From the NCBI GenBank assembly GCA_051004015.1, contig JBPCKT010000157.1, forward strand, positions 124,001 to 188,000: a stretch of DNA of 64,000 bases, in the 5' to 3' direction. Under the pieces are notes generated by a model. It was given only the letters and a program-made list of their open reading frames with translations, made no database searches and was not told the origin of the DNA. The stretch is from SXOA01 sp051004015 (GTDB lineage: Bacteria; Planctomycetota; Planctomycetia; Pirellulales; Pirellulaceae). Position numbers and translations under genes: made by a program. Of this stretch, positions 17,655 to 26,245 are shown piece by piece (position 1 is the stretch's first letter; each line of letters begins with the position of its first letter).

Positions 17655-18431
17655 ATGCCATCGCCGTTTCCAGGTATGGACCCTTATATCGAAATGGACG
17701 ACTGGGGGGATTTTCACAACGAATTCATCCTCGCCCTGAAGCACGATTTGGTTCCGCAATTGCAGCCCAAGTACATGGTGCGGGCGGAACGGCGCGTCTA
17801 TCTGGAAACAACCGGCGAAGAGTTGCCCCGCTACCGTCCCGACGTGACGATCCGGCAAGTTTACGAGCAGATTCCCGTCCGCTCGGCAGCGGCAGCGGTC
17901 GCCCAGATTGAACCCGAACTTTACGAGTCGCCCCAGGCCGAAGAACATCGGGAGCCGTATCTCATCATTCGCGACCTGGAAAATGATGAAGTCGTAACGG
18001 TGATTGAGGTGCTGTCGCCGAGCAACAAACGCAAAGGAGCTGACGGCCACCGGGAGTATCACGAAAAGCGACAGGAAATTCTATCTCAGCGGGTCAACCT
18101 GGTGGAAATCGATTTGCTCCGAGGCGGCGTCCGGCTTGCCACGTCACCGCCGCTCAAGGAGACGACCGATTATTACGTGCTCGTCCATCGGCTGGGGATG
18201 CGTCCCAAAATTGAGGTTTATCAGTGGCCCTTGCGAGAGGCCATGCGACCAATTCGCCTGCCGCTGGCGGAAGGTGACGCCGATGTTGCCGTCGAGCTGC
18301 AAAAGCTCTTCACCAACTTGTTCGACGTCGCCGGCTATAACCATCCTCGCACCTACGAGCGGGAACTGTCGCCGCCGCTGCGCAAAGAGGACGAAGCGTG
18401 GGCGCAAGAGCTTGTCTTACTCCGACGTTGA
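17655..18431 (+). CDS. DUF4058 family protein
   Basis: 258 residues, starting with the family hallmark MPSPFPGMDPYIE. The core has 'RPDVTIRQ', 'VVTVIEVLSPSNKRKG' and 'RQEILSQRVNLVEIDLLRGG'. DUF4058 occurs in cyanobacteria and planctomycetes and has no proven function. The Asp / Glu-Val-Leu-Ser-Pro / Lys arrangement resembles the Uma2-like branch of the PD-(D/E)XK nuclease fold (my inference). The ATG at 17655 has GAGAGGA 8 nt upstream and is preferred over the start at 17625. Divergent from the chelatase gene and apparently monocistronic. Confidence 0.85.
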   Translation: MPSPFPGMDPYIEMDDWGDFHNEFILALKHDLVPQLQPKYMVRAERRVYLETTGEELPRYRPDVTIRQVYEQIPVRSAAAAVAQIEPELYESPQAEEHREPYLIIRDLENDEVVTVIEVLSPSNKRKGADGHREYHEKRQEILSQRVNLVEIDLLRGGVRLATSPPLKETTDYYVLVHRLGMRPKIEVYQWPLREAMRPIRLPLAEGDADVAVELQKLFTNLFDVAGYNHPRTYERELSPPLRKEDEAWAQELVLLRR

Positions 18432-18447
18432 TTTCGCAGGAACAAGC

Positions 18448-19116
18448 CTACTCGAACGTAAACGTCCCCATATACGCGCTGCGGGACTGCGGCACGGACC
18501 AACTAGTGCCCAGGCCCTTGCCCGAGAATTCACCTTCGGTGGCCACGCCGGCGGCGAAGTTCGTCACGTGCGTCAGCGGCGGGTAGTATTCGATTTCATT
18601 CATGCAGATGCAGTCTCCCTTTTTGGCCTTGCGGGTGACCAGCTTCACCGCCTTGCCGGCTTGCAGGTTGCCGCTCAGGGTGCCGGTATTGAGGGACATG
18701 GTGATGGGGGCGGCATCGACGCGGACCACGTTCTTTCCCGCCCGGCCCGCGTGTTCCTTGGCGAAGGCGACCAAGGCCTCCCGCTGCTCTTCGCTGGCCT
18801 TATCATCCACCAGAATGGCCGACTTCATGCTCTTGGGGTCGTTCACCCCTTCAAAGCCGAACGTGTCCGAGGCGGCGACGACCATGACGACCGACAGGCC
18901 GGCGAGGTCCACGCCCCCCTTCTTCCCTTCCTCGATGTTCCAGGCCATCAGGGCGTCTTTGCCCGTCAGGTTCACCTCGGCATTGGCGAAGCACGGGCCG
19001 GTATAAACCTGGCAGGTGCGAGCCTCCATATAGGAGCCGCTGATTTCCTCGGCGGCAACCAGGGACGGGGCGAGAACGACGGCAAACAGGGACAGGGCTG
19101 CGAACAGATGCCTCAT
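18448..19116 (-). CDS. Secreted DUF1326-like protein
   Basis: 222 residues with a clear signal peptide (MRHLFAALSLFAVVLAPSLVAA) followed at once by a domain resembling DUF1326: 'ISGSYMEARTCQVYTGPCFA' at its start and 'GLSVVMVVAASDTF' in the middle. Cysteines near the start (TCQVYTGPC) and later (GDCICMNE) could form disulfides or bind metal. Function of the family is unknown. GGAG lies 8 nt upstream of the ATG. It ends 16 nt from the convergent DUF4058 stop. Confidence 0.75.
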   Translation of the reverse strand: MRHLFAALSLFAVVLAPSLVAAEEISGSYMEARTCQVYTGPCFANAEVNLTGKDALMAWNIEEGKKGGVDLAGLSVVMVVAASDTFGFEGVNDPKSMKSAILVDDKASEEQREALVAFAKEHAGRAGKNVVRVDAAPITMSLNTGTLSGNLQAGKAVKLVTRKAKKGDCICMNEIEYYPPLTHVTNFAAGVATEGEFSGKGLGTSWSVPQSRSAYMGTFTFE

Positions 19117-19203
19117 GGCTTGGACTCCTCAATACTGGCAGTGGGGACACGCGACATTTTCATTGTAACGGTGCCTGCGGTAATAGGCTACAGAAACGCG
19201 AGA

Positions 19204-19279
19204 GGGGTCGGGAGGGGTTTTCCCGAGCTTGGAGTTTGCCCTGCCAAAAAGCATCGCCGGGAAAACCCCTCCTGACCCC
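19204..19279. repeat. Inverted-repeat element family 2, copy A
   Basis: About 21-nt arms (GGGGTCGGGAGGGGTTTTCC and its near complement) around a centre containing TGGAGTTT. A second copy in direct orientation lies at 19347-19421. Both sit between the divergent DUF1326 and threonine dehydratase genes. Confidence 0.75.
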
Positions 19280-19346
19280 GTTGGCACCGCGAACTGGTTC
19301 GCCCTGATTCCAGGTTAGCTCGCCGCCGCCCGCCGCCGGGGCGAAC

Positions 19347-19421
19347 GGGGTCGGGAGAAGTTTTCGCAGCGTGGAGTTTCGGCATTTCCTACTCGCCTCC
19401 GCGAAAACCCCTCCCGACCCC
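19347..19421. repeat. Inverted-repeat element family 2, copy B
   Basis: Same layout as copy A: 5' arm GGGGTCGGGAGAAGTTTTCG, centre with TGGAGTTT, 3' arm ending CCCCTCCCGACCCC. Ends 27 nt before the threonine dehydratase ATG, so it lies within or next to that gene's leader. Confidence 0.75.
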
Positions 19422-19448
19422 TACCCTCCTAGCTGCTAAACTGCCCCT

Positions 19449-20675
19449 ATGCCCTCCCTCTCCTTCAGCGACATCACCGCCGCCCGCGACCGAATCGCCG
19501 GTGGCGTCGCTCTCACTCCGTGCCCCTATTCCGCCCCTCTCTCGGAAATCTGCGGCTGCGAGGTGTATTGCAAGCTGGAGTTTTTGCAGCGGACGGGGAG
19601 CTTTAAGGAGCGAGGGGCCAGGAACGCACTGCTGCTGCTCGATTCCGCACAAAAGAAAAAAGGCGTCATTGCGGCCAGCGCCGGTAATCATGCCCTGGCC
19701 CTGGCCTACCACGGCGGGCAGCTTGGGGTGCCCGTGACGGTGGTGATGCCGACGTATGCTCCACTTGTCAAACAGGTCAACTGCCGCCGGGCAGGCGCGA
19801 AAATCGTCATGCATGGTGCCAGCTTTCAAGAAGCAAAGGCGAAGGCGGACGAAATCGCCCAGGAGCAGTCCCTCACTTACATCCACGGTTACGACAACCT
19901 GGCCATTATCGCCGGCCAGGGGACGCTCGGTTTGGAAGTGGCCGAGCAAGTACCGCAACTCGACGCCATCATCGTCCCCATCGGCGGCGGCGGGCTGATT
20001 GCCGGCGTCGCCACGGCCCTCAGGCATCTCAAACCGGCCATTCAGGTCATCGGCGTCGAGTCGGCCAATTCTACCTGCTTCACTTCCGCCCTCGCGGAAG
20101 GCCGCTGCGTCCGCGTCCCCTCCCAGCCGACGCTGGCGGACGGCCTGGCGGTCGGCATCGTCGGCGAAAATGCCTTCTCCATCGCCCGCGGCCAGGTGGA
20201 CCGGGTCATCAAGGTCAGCGAAGGGGACATCGCCCTGGCCATCGTCCGCCTGATGGAGTTGGAAAAAAGTGTCGTCGAAGGAGCCGGGGCCGCCTCGCTC
20301 GCCGCCATCACGAGCGGCCAGCTCGCCGACCTCGCGGGCAAAAAAGTCGCCCTCGTCCTCACCGGCGGCAACATCGACCTCACCATCCTCAGCCGCCTGA
20401 TTGAAAGCGCCCTGGTCGTGGACGGCCGGCTGGTCCGCTTCACCGCCGTCATCAGCGACCGCCCCGGCGGCCTGGCCCGGCTCACCTCCCTCATCGCCGC
20501 AGCCGGTGGCAGCGTGAAAGAAATCACCCACGACCGGCTCTTCAGCGGCCCCAACGTCGCCGCCGTCAACGTCCTCTGCACCGTCGAAACCCGCGACCAG
20601 GCCCACATCGAGGAGCTGTACCGGCATTTGACGGCGAATGGCGTGCGGCATTTTGCCCATTTGGGGAAGGAGTGA
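19449..20675 (+). CDS. ilvA: Threonine dehydratase (threonine ammonia-lyase)
   Basis: A 408-residue PLP enzyme that deaminates L-threonine to 2-oxobutanoate, the first step toward isoleucine. The PLP lysine is in 'GSFKERGARNALLLL', the phosphate-binding loop is 'GGGGLIAG', and 'SAGNHALALAYHG' is typical of fold-type II dehydratases. A single short ACT-like regulatory domain follows from about residue 325 ('VRFTAVISDRPGGLARLTSL'). This matches the medium-length class with one ACT domain, so allosteric control is likely; the catabolic (TdcB) or biosynthetic role cannot be told from sequence. No SD is visible; the leader contains an inverted repeat. Confidence 0.92.
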   Translation: MPSLSFSDITAARDRIAGGVALTPCPYSAPLSEICGCEVYCKLEFLQRTGSFKERGARNALLLLDSAQKKKGVIAASAGNHALALAYHGGQLGVPVTVVMPTYAPLVKQVNCRRAGAKIVMHGASFQEAKAKADEIAQEQSLTYIHGYDNLAIIAGQGTLGLEVAEQVPQLDAIIVPIGGGGLIAGVATALRHLKPAIQVIGVESANSTCFTSALAEGRCVRVPSQPTLADGLAVGIVGENAFSIARGQVDRVIKVSEGDIALAIVRLMELEKSVVEGAGAASLAAITSGQLADLAGKKVALVLTGGNIDLTILSRLIESALVVDGRLVRFTAVISDRPGGLARLTSLIAAAGGSVKEITHDRLFSGPNVAAVNVLCTVETRDQAHIEELYRHLTANGVRHFAHLGKE

Positions 20676-21151
20676 GGAGGGAGATGGAGAGTGGGGCGAT
20701 GAAGTGAGCTGGCTGGATACTCAGTACTTAGTACGCAGTACTCAGTACTTGGCACTCAAATGACAACCGAGTTTTTATGCTCGCTTTGCCACTCCTCGCC
20801 GACTACTGGTCAATTGTGTATAATGCCAGTTGGCGCCGACCGCGGTTTGCTGTTGCAGGGGCACGCCCTCGGTTTCAAAGGAACTCGAGTCCTCGATGGC
20901 CAGTAAACAACAAACCCCACGGACACAAGCGTAGGAAAACTAGCTGTGAATAGCGATTTTTGGCAATGGAATAGAGTTACGTCGATGTGAATTGGCGCAA
21001 CGGCCTTCCAGGCAACAAGTTGCAGCGAAGTGAATAGTCGTAAGTGACTGAAGAAATGATCAAAAAAACTGAATAAAATCCACTCTGCTGGGTGGGTCGA
21101 CGTCGATGAGTGCAATTCGTGATTCGGGCCTCCCCGAACAAAGCAAAACCA
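20676..21151. other. Intergenic region before polA, 476 nt
   Basis: Contains a tandem of near-repeats of AGTACTcAGTACT type (about 20718-20755: TACTCAGTACTTAGTACGCAGTACTCAGTACT), a low-complexity palindromic repeat. A TATAAT (20819-20824) lies 328 nt upstream of polA without a matching -35. The part from 20930 to 21110 is relatively AT-rich and could carry the polA promoter. No gene seen. Confidence 0.5.
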
Positions 21152-24100
21152 ATGGCCAAGACATCTAGGCAACAAACGTTGGCTGGGTTCGATGAACCCG
21201 TGAGAGCCAAAATCCCAAGTGTCCAGTTTCCGCCGCCGGCCCTGCCGTCGCCGGCGTCGGTCGTGACGCCGGCCGAGGAACCCTCGCTTGCGCGTCGGGC
21301 TAGTGAGGCGGCCAACGCTCCAGTTCTCGCTGGCGACCTGGCGGGCAAGTCGGTCTACATTGTCGATTCGCACTCGCTCATTTACCAGGTCTTTCACGCG
21401 ATGCCGGAGATGACGGGGCCCAGCGGGCAGCCGGTGGGAGCGGTGCAGGGGTTCATGCGGGATTTGGTCGATTTGATTGAAAACCGCAAGGCGGATTTCT
21501 TGATTTGCGCGTTCGACCACCCCGGCGAGAATTTCCGCCACGAGATTTTTCCCGAGTACAAGCAGCATCGGGAAGAGATGCCGGCCGATTTGCAGTTGCA
21601 GATTCCCGTGATTCACCGGTTTCTGGAGGCCCTCAATATCCCGCTCCTCTCCATCCCCGGATTTGAGGCGGATGACGTGCTCGCCACGATGGGGCGGTTG
21701 GTGGAGGAGGCGGGCGGGACGGCGTATCTCGTCACCGGCGACAAGGATGCCCGGCAGCTCATCTCCGAGCGAGTGAAGGTCTACAACATTCGCAAAAACG
21801 AGGTCTTTGACGAAGTCGCCCTGAAAGCGACGTGGGGAATCCGCCCCGATCAGGTAATCGACTTTCAAACGCTCGTCGGCGACAGCGTGGACGGCATTCC
21901 CGGCGTGCCGCAGATTGGGCCGAAGACCGCCCAGGAGCTGCTTTCGAAGTGGGAGACGCTGGAAGGCATCTACGAACACGCCCAGGAAATCAGCGGCACC
22001 AAGCGGCGGGAGAACATTATCGCAGGCAAGGACCAGGCCATCATCAGCCGTCAACTGGTGCGGCTGGACCCGAACGTGCCGCTGGAGATGGACTGGGAAG
22101 TAGCCCGCGTCGGCCGCTTCAAGATTGACGATGTCGAGGCCCTCTGCCGCGAGTGCGGGTTCCGGCAAATTGCCACGCGGCTGGCGTCGCTTGGAAAGCG
22201 AATAGCCCAAGGCGCCAAGGTCACCTCCGTCCGCATCAGCCAGGACGATATTGTTTCCGAGGCGGACGTGACCGTGGAAAACGAAGAGGGGGAACAGACT
22301 GCGATTGCGGAATCGTCGCGTTTCGAAGAAGCACCTTGGGAAGCGAGTTACAAGACCGTCGCTACCGAAGCGGAGCTGCGCGACCTGGTCGCCAAAATGT
22401 CCCAGCAGAAGCGGCTGGTGCTCGATACGGAAACAACGTCGATTCTCCCCCGCTGGGCGGAGATCGTCGGCTATTCGTTCTGCTTTCAGCCGGGAGAGGC
22501 CTACTACATTCCCGTCCGCGCACCGGCTGGGGACCCGCAGCTTGACCCGGCGCTCGCACTCTCGATTCTCCGACCAGTGCTGGAAAATCCGGCCATCGAG
22601 AAAATCGGACAGAACATCAAGTATGACATGATCGTCCTCCGCACGGCGGGCGTGGAGCTGCGAGGGTCATCATTCGACACGATGGTGGCCGATTACCTGC
22701 TCGACCCCGGCGAGCGCACGCATGGCCTGGACGATCTGGCCCGCCGCTACTTGCGGCACACCAACATCAGCATTAAGTCCCTCATCGGCAGCGGGAAGAA
22801 CCAAAAGAAGATGGAGGACGTGCCGGTCCCTCTCATTACCGCCTATGCCGCCGAAGACGCCGACGTGCCGCTGCGGCTGCTGGAAATCCTTGAGCCGCGG
22901 CTGGCGGAACAAGGGCTGGCGGATTTGTTCACCACGCTGGAAATCCCGCTGATTGAAGTGCTCGCGGACTTGGAGTTCAACGGCATCCGCGTGGATGGCG
23001 CTCGGCTTCGAGAATTGGATAAGGAATTCGTTGCTCGCATCGCCGATCTGGAGAAGGACATCTACGCCATTGCCGGCGGCGAGTTCAACATCGATTCCCG
23101 CATCCAGCTTGCCAAGCTCCTGTTCGACACGCTCAAGCTGCCGATCACCAAACGGACGAAGACCGGCCCAGCCATGGATGCCGAAGTGCTCGAGGACATG
23201 GCCAAGTTGCACCCGCTGCCGGCTAAGATTCTGGAATATCGCCAGAACACCAAGCTCAAGAGCACCTACATCGACTCGCTGCAAGAGCTGATTCACCCAC
23301 AGACCGGCCGAGTGCATACTTCCTTCAAGCAGGACGTGGCGGCCACCGGGCGGCTTAGCTCGCAGGATCCCAACCTGCAGAACATCCCGATCCGGACCGA
23401 GCAAGGGCGGGCCATCCGCAGTGCGTTCCTTCCCGGCCCACCTGGCTGGCGGCTGATGACGGCGGACTATTCGCAGATTGAGCTGCGCGTGCTGGCCCAC
23501 TTTTCCGGCGATGCGACGCTGAAGAAAGCCTTTGAGGACGACCGGGACATCCACACGCAGGTCGCCAGCGAAGTCTACGGCGTGCCGCTGGCGGAAGTGA
23601 CCAAGGCGATGCGGCGGAGCGCGAAGGCGATCAACTTCGGCGTCATCTATGGCCAGAGCCCCTTTGGTCTCGCCAAGACCATCGACATCAGCAAAAGCGA
23701 CGCGGCTAAGTTCATCGACGCCTATTTCGCCGGCTATCCAGGAGTCGACGAGTTCATGCGGCAGACGCTGATCCAGTGCCGCCAGCATGGCTACGTCAGC
23801 ACCATCTCCGGCCGCCGCCGCCCGGTCAGCGGTGTGCGAGATCCTGACTCGCTGAGCGACAAGCGGCAGCGGAACCTGCCCGAGCGGATTGCCATCAACA
23901 CGGTCATCCAGGGCTCCGCCGCCGACATCATCAAGCGGGCCATGATCAACTTGCACCGCCGCCTGCGGCAGGAGAAATTGCAGTCCAAGATGCTGCTGCA
24001 AATCCACGACGAGCTCGTCTTCGAATTCCCGGCCGAAGAACAGGACCAACTGACCAAGATGGTCGTGGAAGAAATGTCCGGCGCGGCGAAGCTCGCTGTT

Positions 24101-24160
24101 CCTCTGAAAATCGACGTAAAAACCGGCCTCAACTGGGCAGAATGCGAGCCGATCTCATGA
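21152..24160 (+). CDS. polA: DNA polymerase I
   Basis: 1002 residues from the ATG at 21152 (an in-frame GTG at 21110 is possible; neither has a good SD). Three domains are intact: the 5' nuclease (from about 'LAGKSVYIVDSHSLIYQVFH'), the 3'-5' proofreading exonuclease ('LVLDTETTSI', 'NIKYDMIVL', 'YAAEDADVPL', all catalytic acids present), and the family A polymerase with motif A 'DYSQIELRVLAHFSGD', motif B 'RRSAKAINFGVIYGQSPFG' and motif C 'QIHDELVFEFP'. An N-terminal extension of about 60 residues is unusual and includes PSLARRASE, the translation of a sequence I recall as a common planctomycete repeat. Its TGA overlaps the coaE ATG (ATGA), so the two are translationally coupled. Confidence 0.95.
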   Translation: MAKTSRQQTLAGFDEPVRAKIPSVQFPPPALPSPASVVTPAEEPSLARRASEAANAPVLAGDLAGKSVYIVDSHSLIYQVFHAMPEMTGPSGQPVGAVQGFMRDLVDLIENRKADFLICAFDHPGENFRHEIFPEYKQHREEMPADLQLQIPVIHRFLEALNIPLLSIPGFEADDVLATMGRLVEEAGGTAYLVTGDKDARQLISERVKVYNIRKNEVFDEVALKATWGIRPDQVIDFQTLVGDSVDGIPGVPQIGPKTAQELLSKWETLEGIYEHAQEISGTKRRENIIAGKDQAIISRQLVRLDPNVPLEMDWEVARVGRFKIDDVEALCRECGFRQIATRLASLGKRIAQGAKVTSVRISQDDIVSEADVTVENEEGEQTAIAESSRFEEAPWEASYKTVATEAELRDLVAKMSQQKRLVLDTETTSILPRWAEIVGYSFCFQPGEAYYIPVRAPAGDPQLDPALALSILRPVLENPAIEKIGQNIKYDMIVLRTAGVELRGSSFDTMVADYLLDPGERTHGLDDLARRYLRHTNISIKSLIGSGKNQKKMEDVPVPLITAYAAEDADVPLRLLEILEPRLAEQGLADLFTTLEIPLIEVLADLEFNGIRVDGARLRELDKEFVARIADLEKDIYAIAGGEFNIDSRIQLAKLLFDTLKLPITKRTKTGPAMDAEVLEDMAKLHPLPAKILEYRQNTKLKSTYIDSLQELIHPQTGRVHTSFKQDVAATGRLSSQDPNLQNIPIRTEQGRAIRSAFLPGPPGWRLMTADYSQIELRVLAHFSGDATLKKAFEDDRDIHTQVASEVYGVPLAEVTKAMRRSAKAINFGVIYGQSPFGLAKTIDISKSDAAKFIDAYFAGYPGVDEFMRQTLIQCRQHGYVSTISGRRRPVSGVRDPDSLSDKRQRNLPERIAINTVIQGSAADIIKRAMINLHRRLRQEKLQSKMLLQIHDELVFEFPAEEQDQLTKMVVEEMSGAAKLAVPLKIDVKTGLNWAECEPIS

Positions 24161-24798
24161 ACCAACCTCCCCCGCCCCCCAGCCCCCAGCCCCAACTCCT
24201 CATCGGCCTGGTCGGCGGCATTGCCAGCGGCAAGAGCCTCGTCGCGCAACAAATGTGCGCGCTCGGCGGCGCTGTGCTCGACGCAGACCTTGCCGGCCAC
24301 GATGTGCTTCGTGACCAGGAAGTCATCAATGCCCTCCACAAACGATGGGGAGACGGGATTATTGCTCTGGATGGCTCCTTAAGCCGCTCGGTTATCGCCA
24401 AGATCGTCTTCTCGGCCGGCAACCAGGAACAAAAGCGATATCTGGAATCGGTCACCCATCCACGGATCGCCGCCCGCATCCAGGAGCAGATTGCCCGCCA
24501 TCACGCCGCCGGCTCAAGGGTCTTGATTCTCGATGCCGCCCTCCTCTTCGAAGCCGGCTGGGACAAGAAGTGCGACCTGATCATCTTTGTCTCCGCTCCC
24601 CGCGAAGTTCGCCTGGCCCGCGCGCTCGCCCGCGGCTGGAGCGAACGAGACTTCCTGGCCCGCGAATCCGCTCAACTCCCCCTCGACGAAAAGCGCTCCC
24701 GCAGCGGCTTCGTCATCGACAACAGCGGCCTGGCCGAGCAAACGCGCCAGCAGGTGGGAGAATGGTGGAGGTTGAATGTGGGGAAGACGGATCACTAA
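24157..24798 (+). CDS. coaE: Dephospho-CoA kinase
   Basis: 213 residues. It phosphorylates dephospho-CoA, the last step of coenzyme A synthesis. The P-loop is 'GLVGGIASGKSLVAQQM'; 'VLDADLAGHDVL' is the family D-A-D box; 'HPRIAARI' and 'ILDAALLFEAGWDKKCD' are the core motifs. A Pro-rich N-terminal tail (MNQPPPPPSPQPQ) precedes the kinase. The ATG at 24157 overlaps the polA stop by ATGA. polA-coaE adjacency is common in bacteria. The gene converges on parE with an 11-nt gap. Confidence 0.95.
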   Translation: MNQPPPPPSPQPQLLIGLVGGIASGKSLVAQQMCALGGAVLDADLAGHDVLRDQEVINALHKRWGDGIIALDGSLSRSVIAKIVFSAGNQEQKRYLESVTHPRIAARIQEQIARHHAAGSRVLILDAALLFEAGWDKKCDLIIFVSAPREVRLARALARGWSERDFLARESAQLPLDEKRSRSGFVIDNSGLAEQTRQQVGEWWRLNVGKTDH

Positions 24799-24809
24799 CA
24801 GCAACAATT

Positions 24810-25124
24810 TCAACTGGCAAGCAGGGTTTCGACATCCCGTGAGCCATCCAAAATGCGCACAACCTCGACACAATCATCCGTCGCACGAAAGAAAATCAGG
24901 TATCGCTTAAAGCCGCGGATCTTTTTCCAGCGAAGATCTTGCAGCCGAGTCTTGGGCGACATCCAGCGAATGCTGTTACTGGGGTCGGTTTGGATTTGGA
25001 GTAGCGTGTCGGCGGCCGCTTCATTGAAGCGACGAGCAACGGCAAAGCTGTTCTTCGCCAAATACGTAAAGATGCCCTTGGCATCCTCGGTGGCTTCGGG
25101 TTGGACGATGATGCGGCGATTCAC
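24810..25124 (-). CDS. parE: ParE/RelE-family toxin
   Basis: 104 residues with the RelE/ParE fold pattern: 'IIVQPEATEDAKGIFTYLAKNSF' at the N-terminus, 'LRWKKIRGFKRYLIFFRATDDCVEVVRILDGSRD' as the beta-sheet core and conserved C-terminal Arg/Asp. ParE toxins inhibit DNA gyrase and RelE types cleave mRNA; sequence here favours ParE. It starts with GTG, and the antitoxin's TGA overlaps that codon (GTGA), the usual coupled arrangement. Symbol is by family, not proven orthology. Confidence 0.85.
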   Translation of the reverse strand: MNRRIIVQPEATEDAKGIFTYLAKNSFAVARRFNEAAADTLLQIQTDPSNSIRWMSPKTRLQDLRWKKIRGFKRYLIFFRATDDCVEVVRILDGSRDVETLLAS

Positions 25125-25387
25125 GCCACGCGTTCCTGTCCTTCACCCAGTTCCTTTGCCCATTCGTCCGCTTTTTGGCGCCACCACTCCGGCGTTACTT
25201 CGATACCGGGACCGGAGTCCAATCCTTGCAGGAGGAGTTGATCCACTCGCTCGCGCGCGGCGTGCTTTCGTGCCTGCTCTACGAGGTTCTCGACAAACGC
25301 ATTGGCGGAGGCAAATCTCCCGGAGGCAACCTGCTCGTCGATGAAAGCTTGAACTGGTTCGGAAAAGGCGAACGTAGCTCCATTCAT
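25121..25387 (-). CDS. parD: ParD-like antitoxin
   Basis: 88 residues. The N-terminal 'FSEPVQAFIDEQVASGRFASANAFVENLVEQA' is a ribbon-helix-helix-like DNA-binding part; the acidic C-terminal half ('GIEVTPEWWRQKADEWAKEL') would wrap the toxin. Antitoxins of this kind also repress their own operon. GGAGA lies 7 nt upstream of the ATG at 25387, deciding it over the start at 25444. Overlaps the toxin start by 4 nt. Confidence 0.85.
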   Translation of the reverse strand: MNGATFAFSEPVQAFIDEQVASGRFASANAFVENLVEQARKHAARERVDQLLLQGLDSGPGIEVTPEWWRQKADEWAKELGEGQERVA

Positions 25388-25442
25388 GTCATTTCTCCAA
25401 TCAAGTGAGATCGGCCAATTGAATTCTAACCAACTTTCTGCC

Positions 25443-26207
25443 ATGCGTCATCCATTTTTTGCCCTTGCGGCTGCGTGCATATTATCGGCAGCTCCCGCAG
25501 CGATATTTCCTGCCGAGCCCGACGTCACCGCCACTTTCTCCATCCTCGCCGTTGACCCCGAGACGGGCATTTGCGGCGCGGCTGTGGCGAGCAAGTATCC
25601 GGCGGTGGGGAAGGTCGTGCCGTACTGCCGGCCAGGAGTTGGGGTACTCTGCACGCAGCATTGGCACAATCCCAAATGGGCGGAGCCAGCGCTGGACCTG
25701 CTGGCGGAAGGGAAGCGGCCGGAAGAGGTGCTGCTGCATTTTCTCAAGGACGACCCGCAGGCTGAGATGCGGCAGTTGGCGATTGCCGACATGCAAGGGC
25801 GGATTGCGGTTCACAATCCGTCCACTGCGCCCACGGAGAGCGAGTACTGGGGAGCGATGACCGGCAAGTTCTATTCCTGCCAGGGAAACACGCTGACGGG
25901 CCGCGAAGTCATCATCGATATGGCCATGGCGTTTGAAGCCACCGAAGGGAGCCTGGCCGACAAGCTGATGGCCGCCCTCATCGCTGGCGATTGTGCCGGC
26001 GGCGACCATCGCGGGCGGCTGGCGGCGGGGATTCGCGTGGCGAAGAAGGACGTGGAGAAATACTGGCTGGAGGTCTATGTCGATGAAAGCGACGATGCGG
26101 TGGTTGAGCTGGCGAAGAAGTACGCCGAGCTCAAGCACGAAGCGAAGGGGAAGTGGCGCGGGGGGCAGTTGCCGTTTGAAGAGCCGAGGAAGAAGGAGAA
26201 GAAATGA
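25443..26207 (+). CDS. Secreted DUF1028 (Ntn-hydrolase-like) protein
   Basis: 254 residues: a signal peptide (MRHPFFALAAACILSAAPAA) followed by a DUF1028 domain beginning 'ATFSILAVDPETGICGAAVASKYPAVG', where the conserved Thr/Ser near the start is the likely N-terminal nucleophile once processed. The family has a predicted Ntn-hydrolase fold and is poorly characterised, with possible amidase or peptidase activity. A Lys-rich tail ends the protein. The ATG at 25443 is preferred over an in-frame start at 25386, which would bury the signal peptide. Divergent from parDE. Confidence 0.85.
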   Translation: MRHPFFALAAACILSAAPAAIFPAEPDVTATFSILAVDPETGICGAAVASKYPAVGKVVPYCRPGVGVLCTQHWHNPKWAEPALDLLAEGKRPEEVLLHFLKDDPQAEMRQLAIADMQGRIAVHNPSTAPTESEYWGAMTGKFYSCQGNTLTGREVIIDMAMAFEATEGSLADKLMAALIAGDCAGGDHRGRLAAGIRVAKKDVEKYWLEVYVDESDDAVVELAKKYAELKHEAKGKWRGGQLPFEEPRKKEKK

Positions 26208-26245
26208 CGAAATTCGAATGGCGAATGACGAATTTCGGAGTTGGC
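26208..26245. repeat. Short AT-rich direct repeats
   Basis: The spacer between two convergent genes is made of variants of CGAATGACGAATTTCG / CGAATGGCGAATGACG, a low-complexity type common between planctomycete genes. It may help end transcription from both sides. Confidence 0.4.

Noticed and set aside
18004..19275. 423-aa plus-strand ORF
   Set aside because: Runs out of frame through DUF4058 and antisense to the DUF1326 gene; no family features.
20819..20824. TATAAT upstream of polA as a promoter
   Set aside because: No -35 box at a usual distance and 328 nt from the start codon.
20810..22210. 466-aa minus-strand ORF
   Set aside because: Shadow of the 5' part of polA, which has clear domains.
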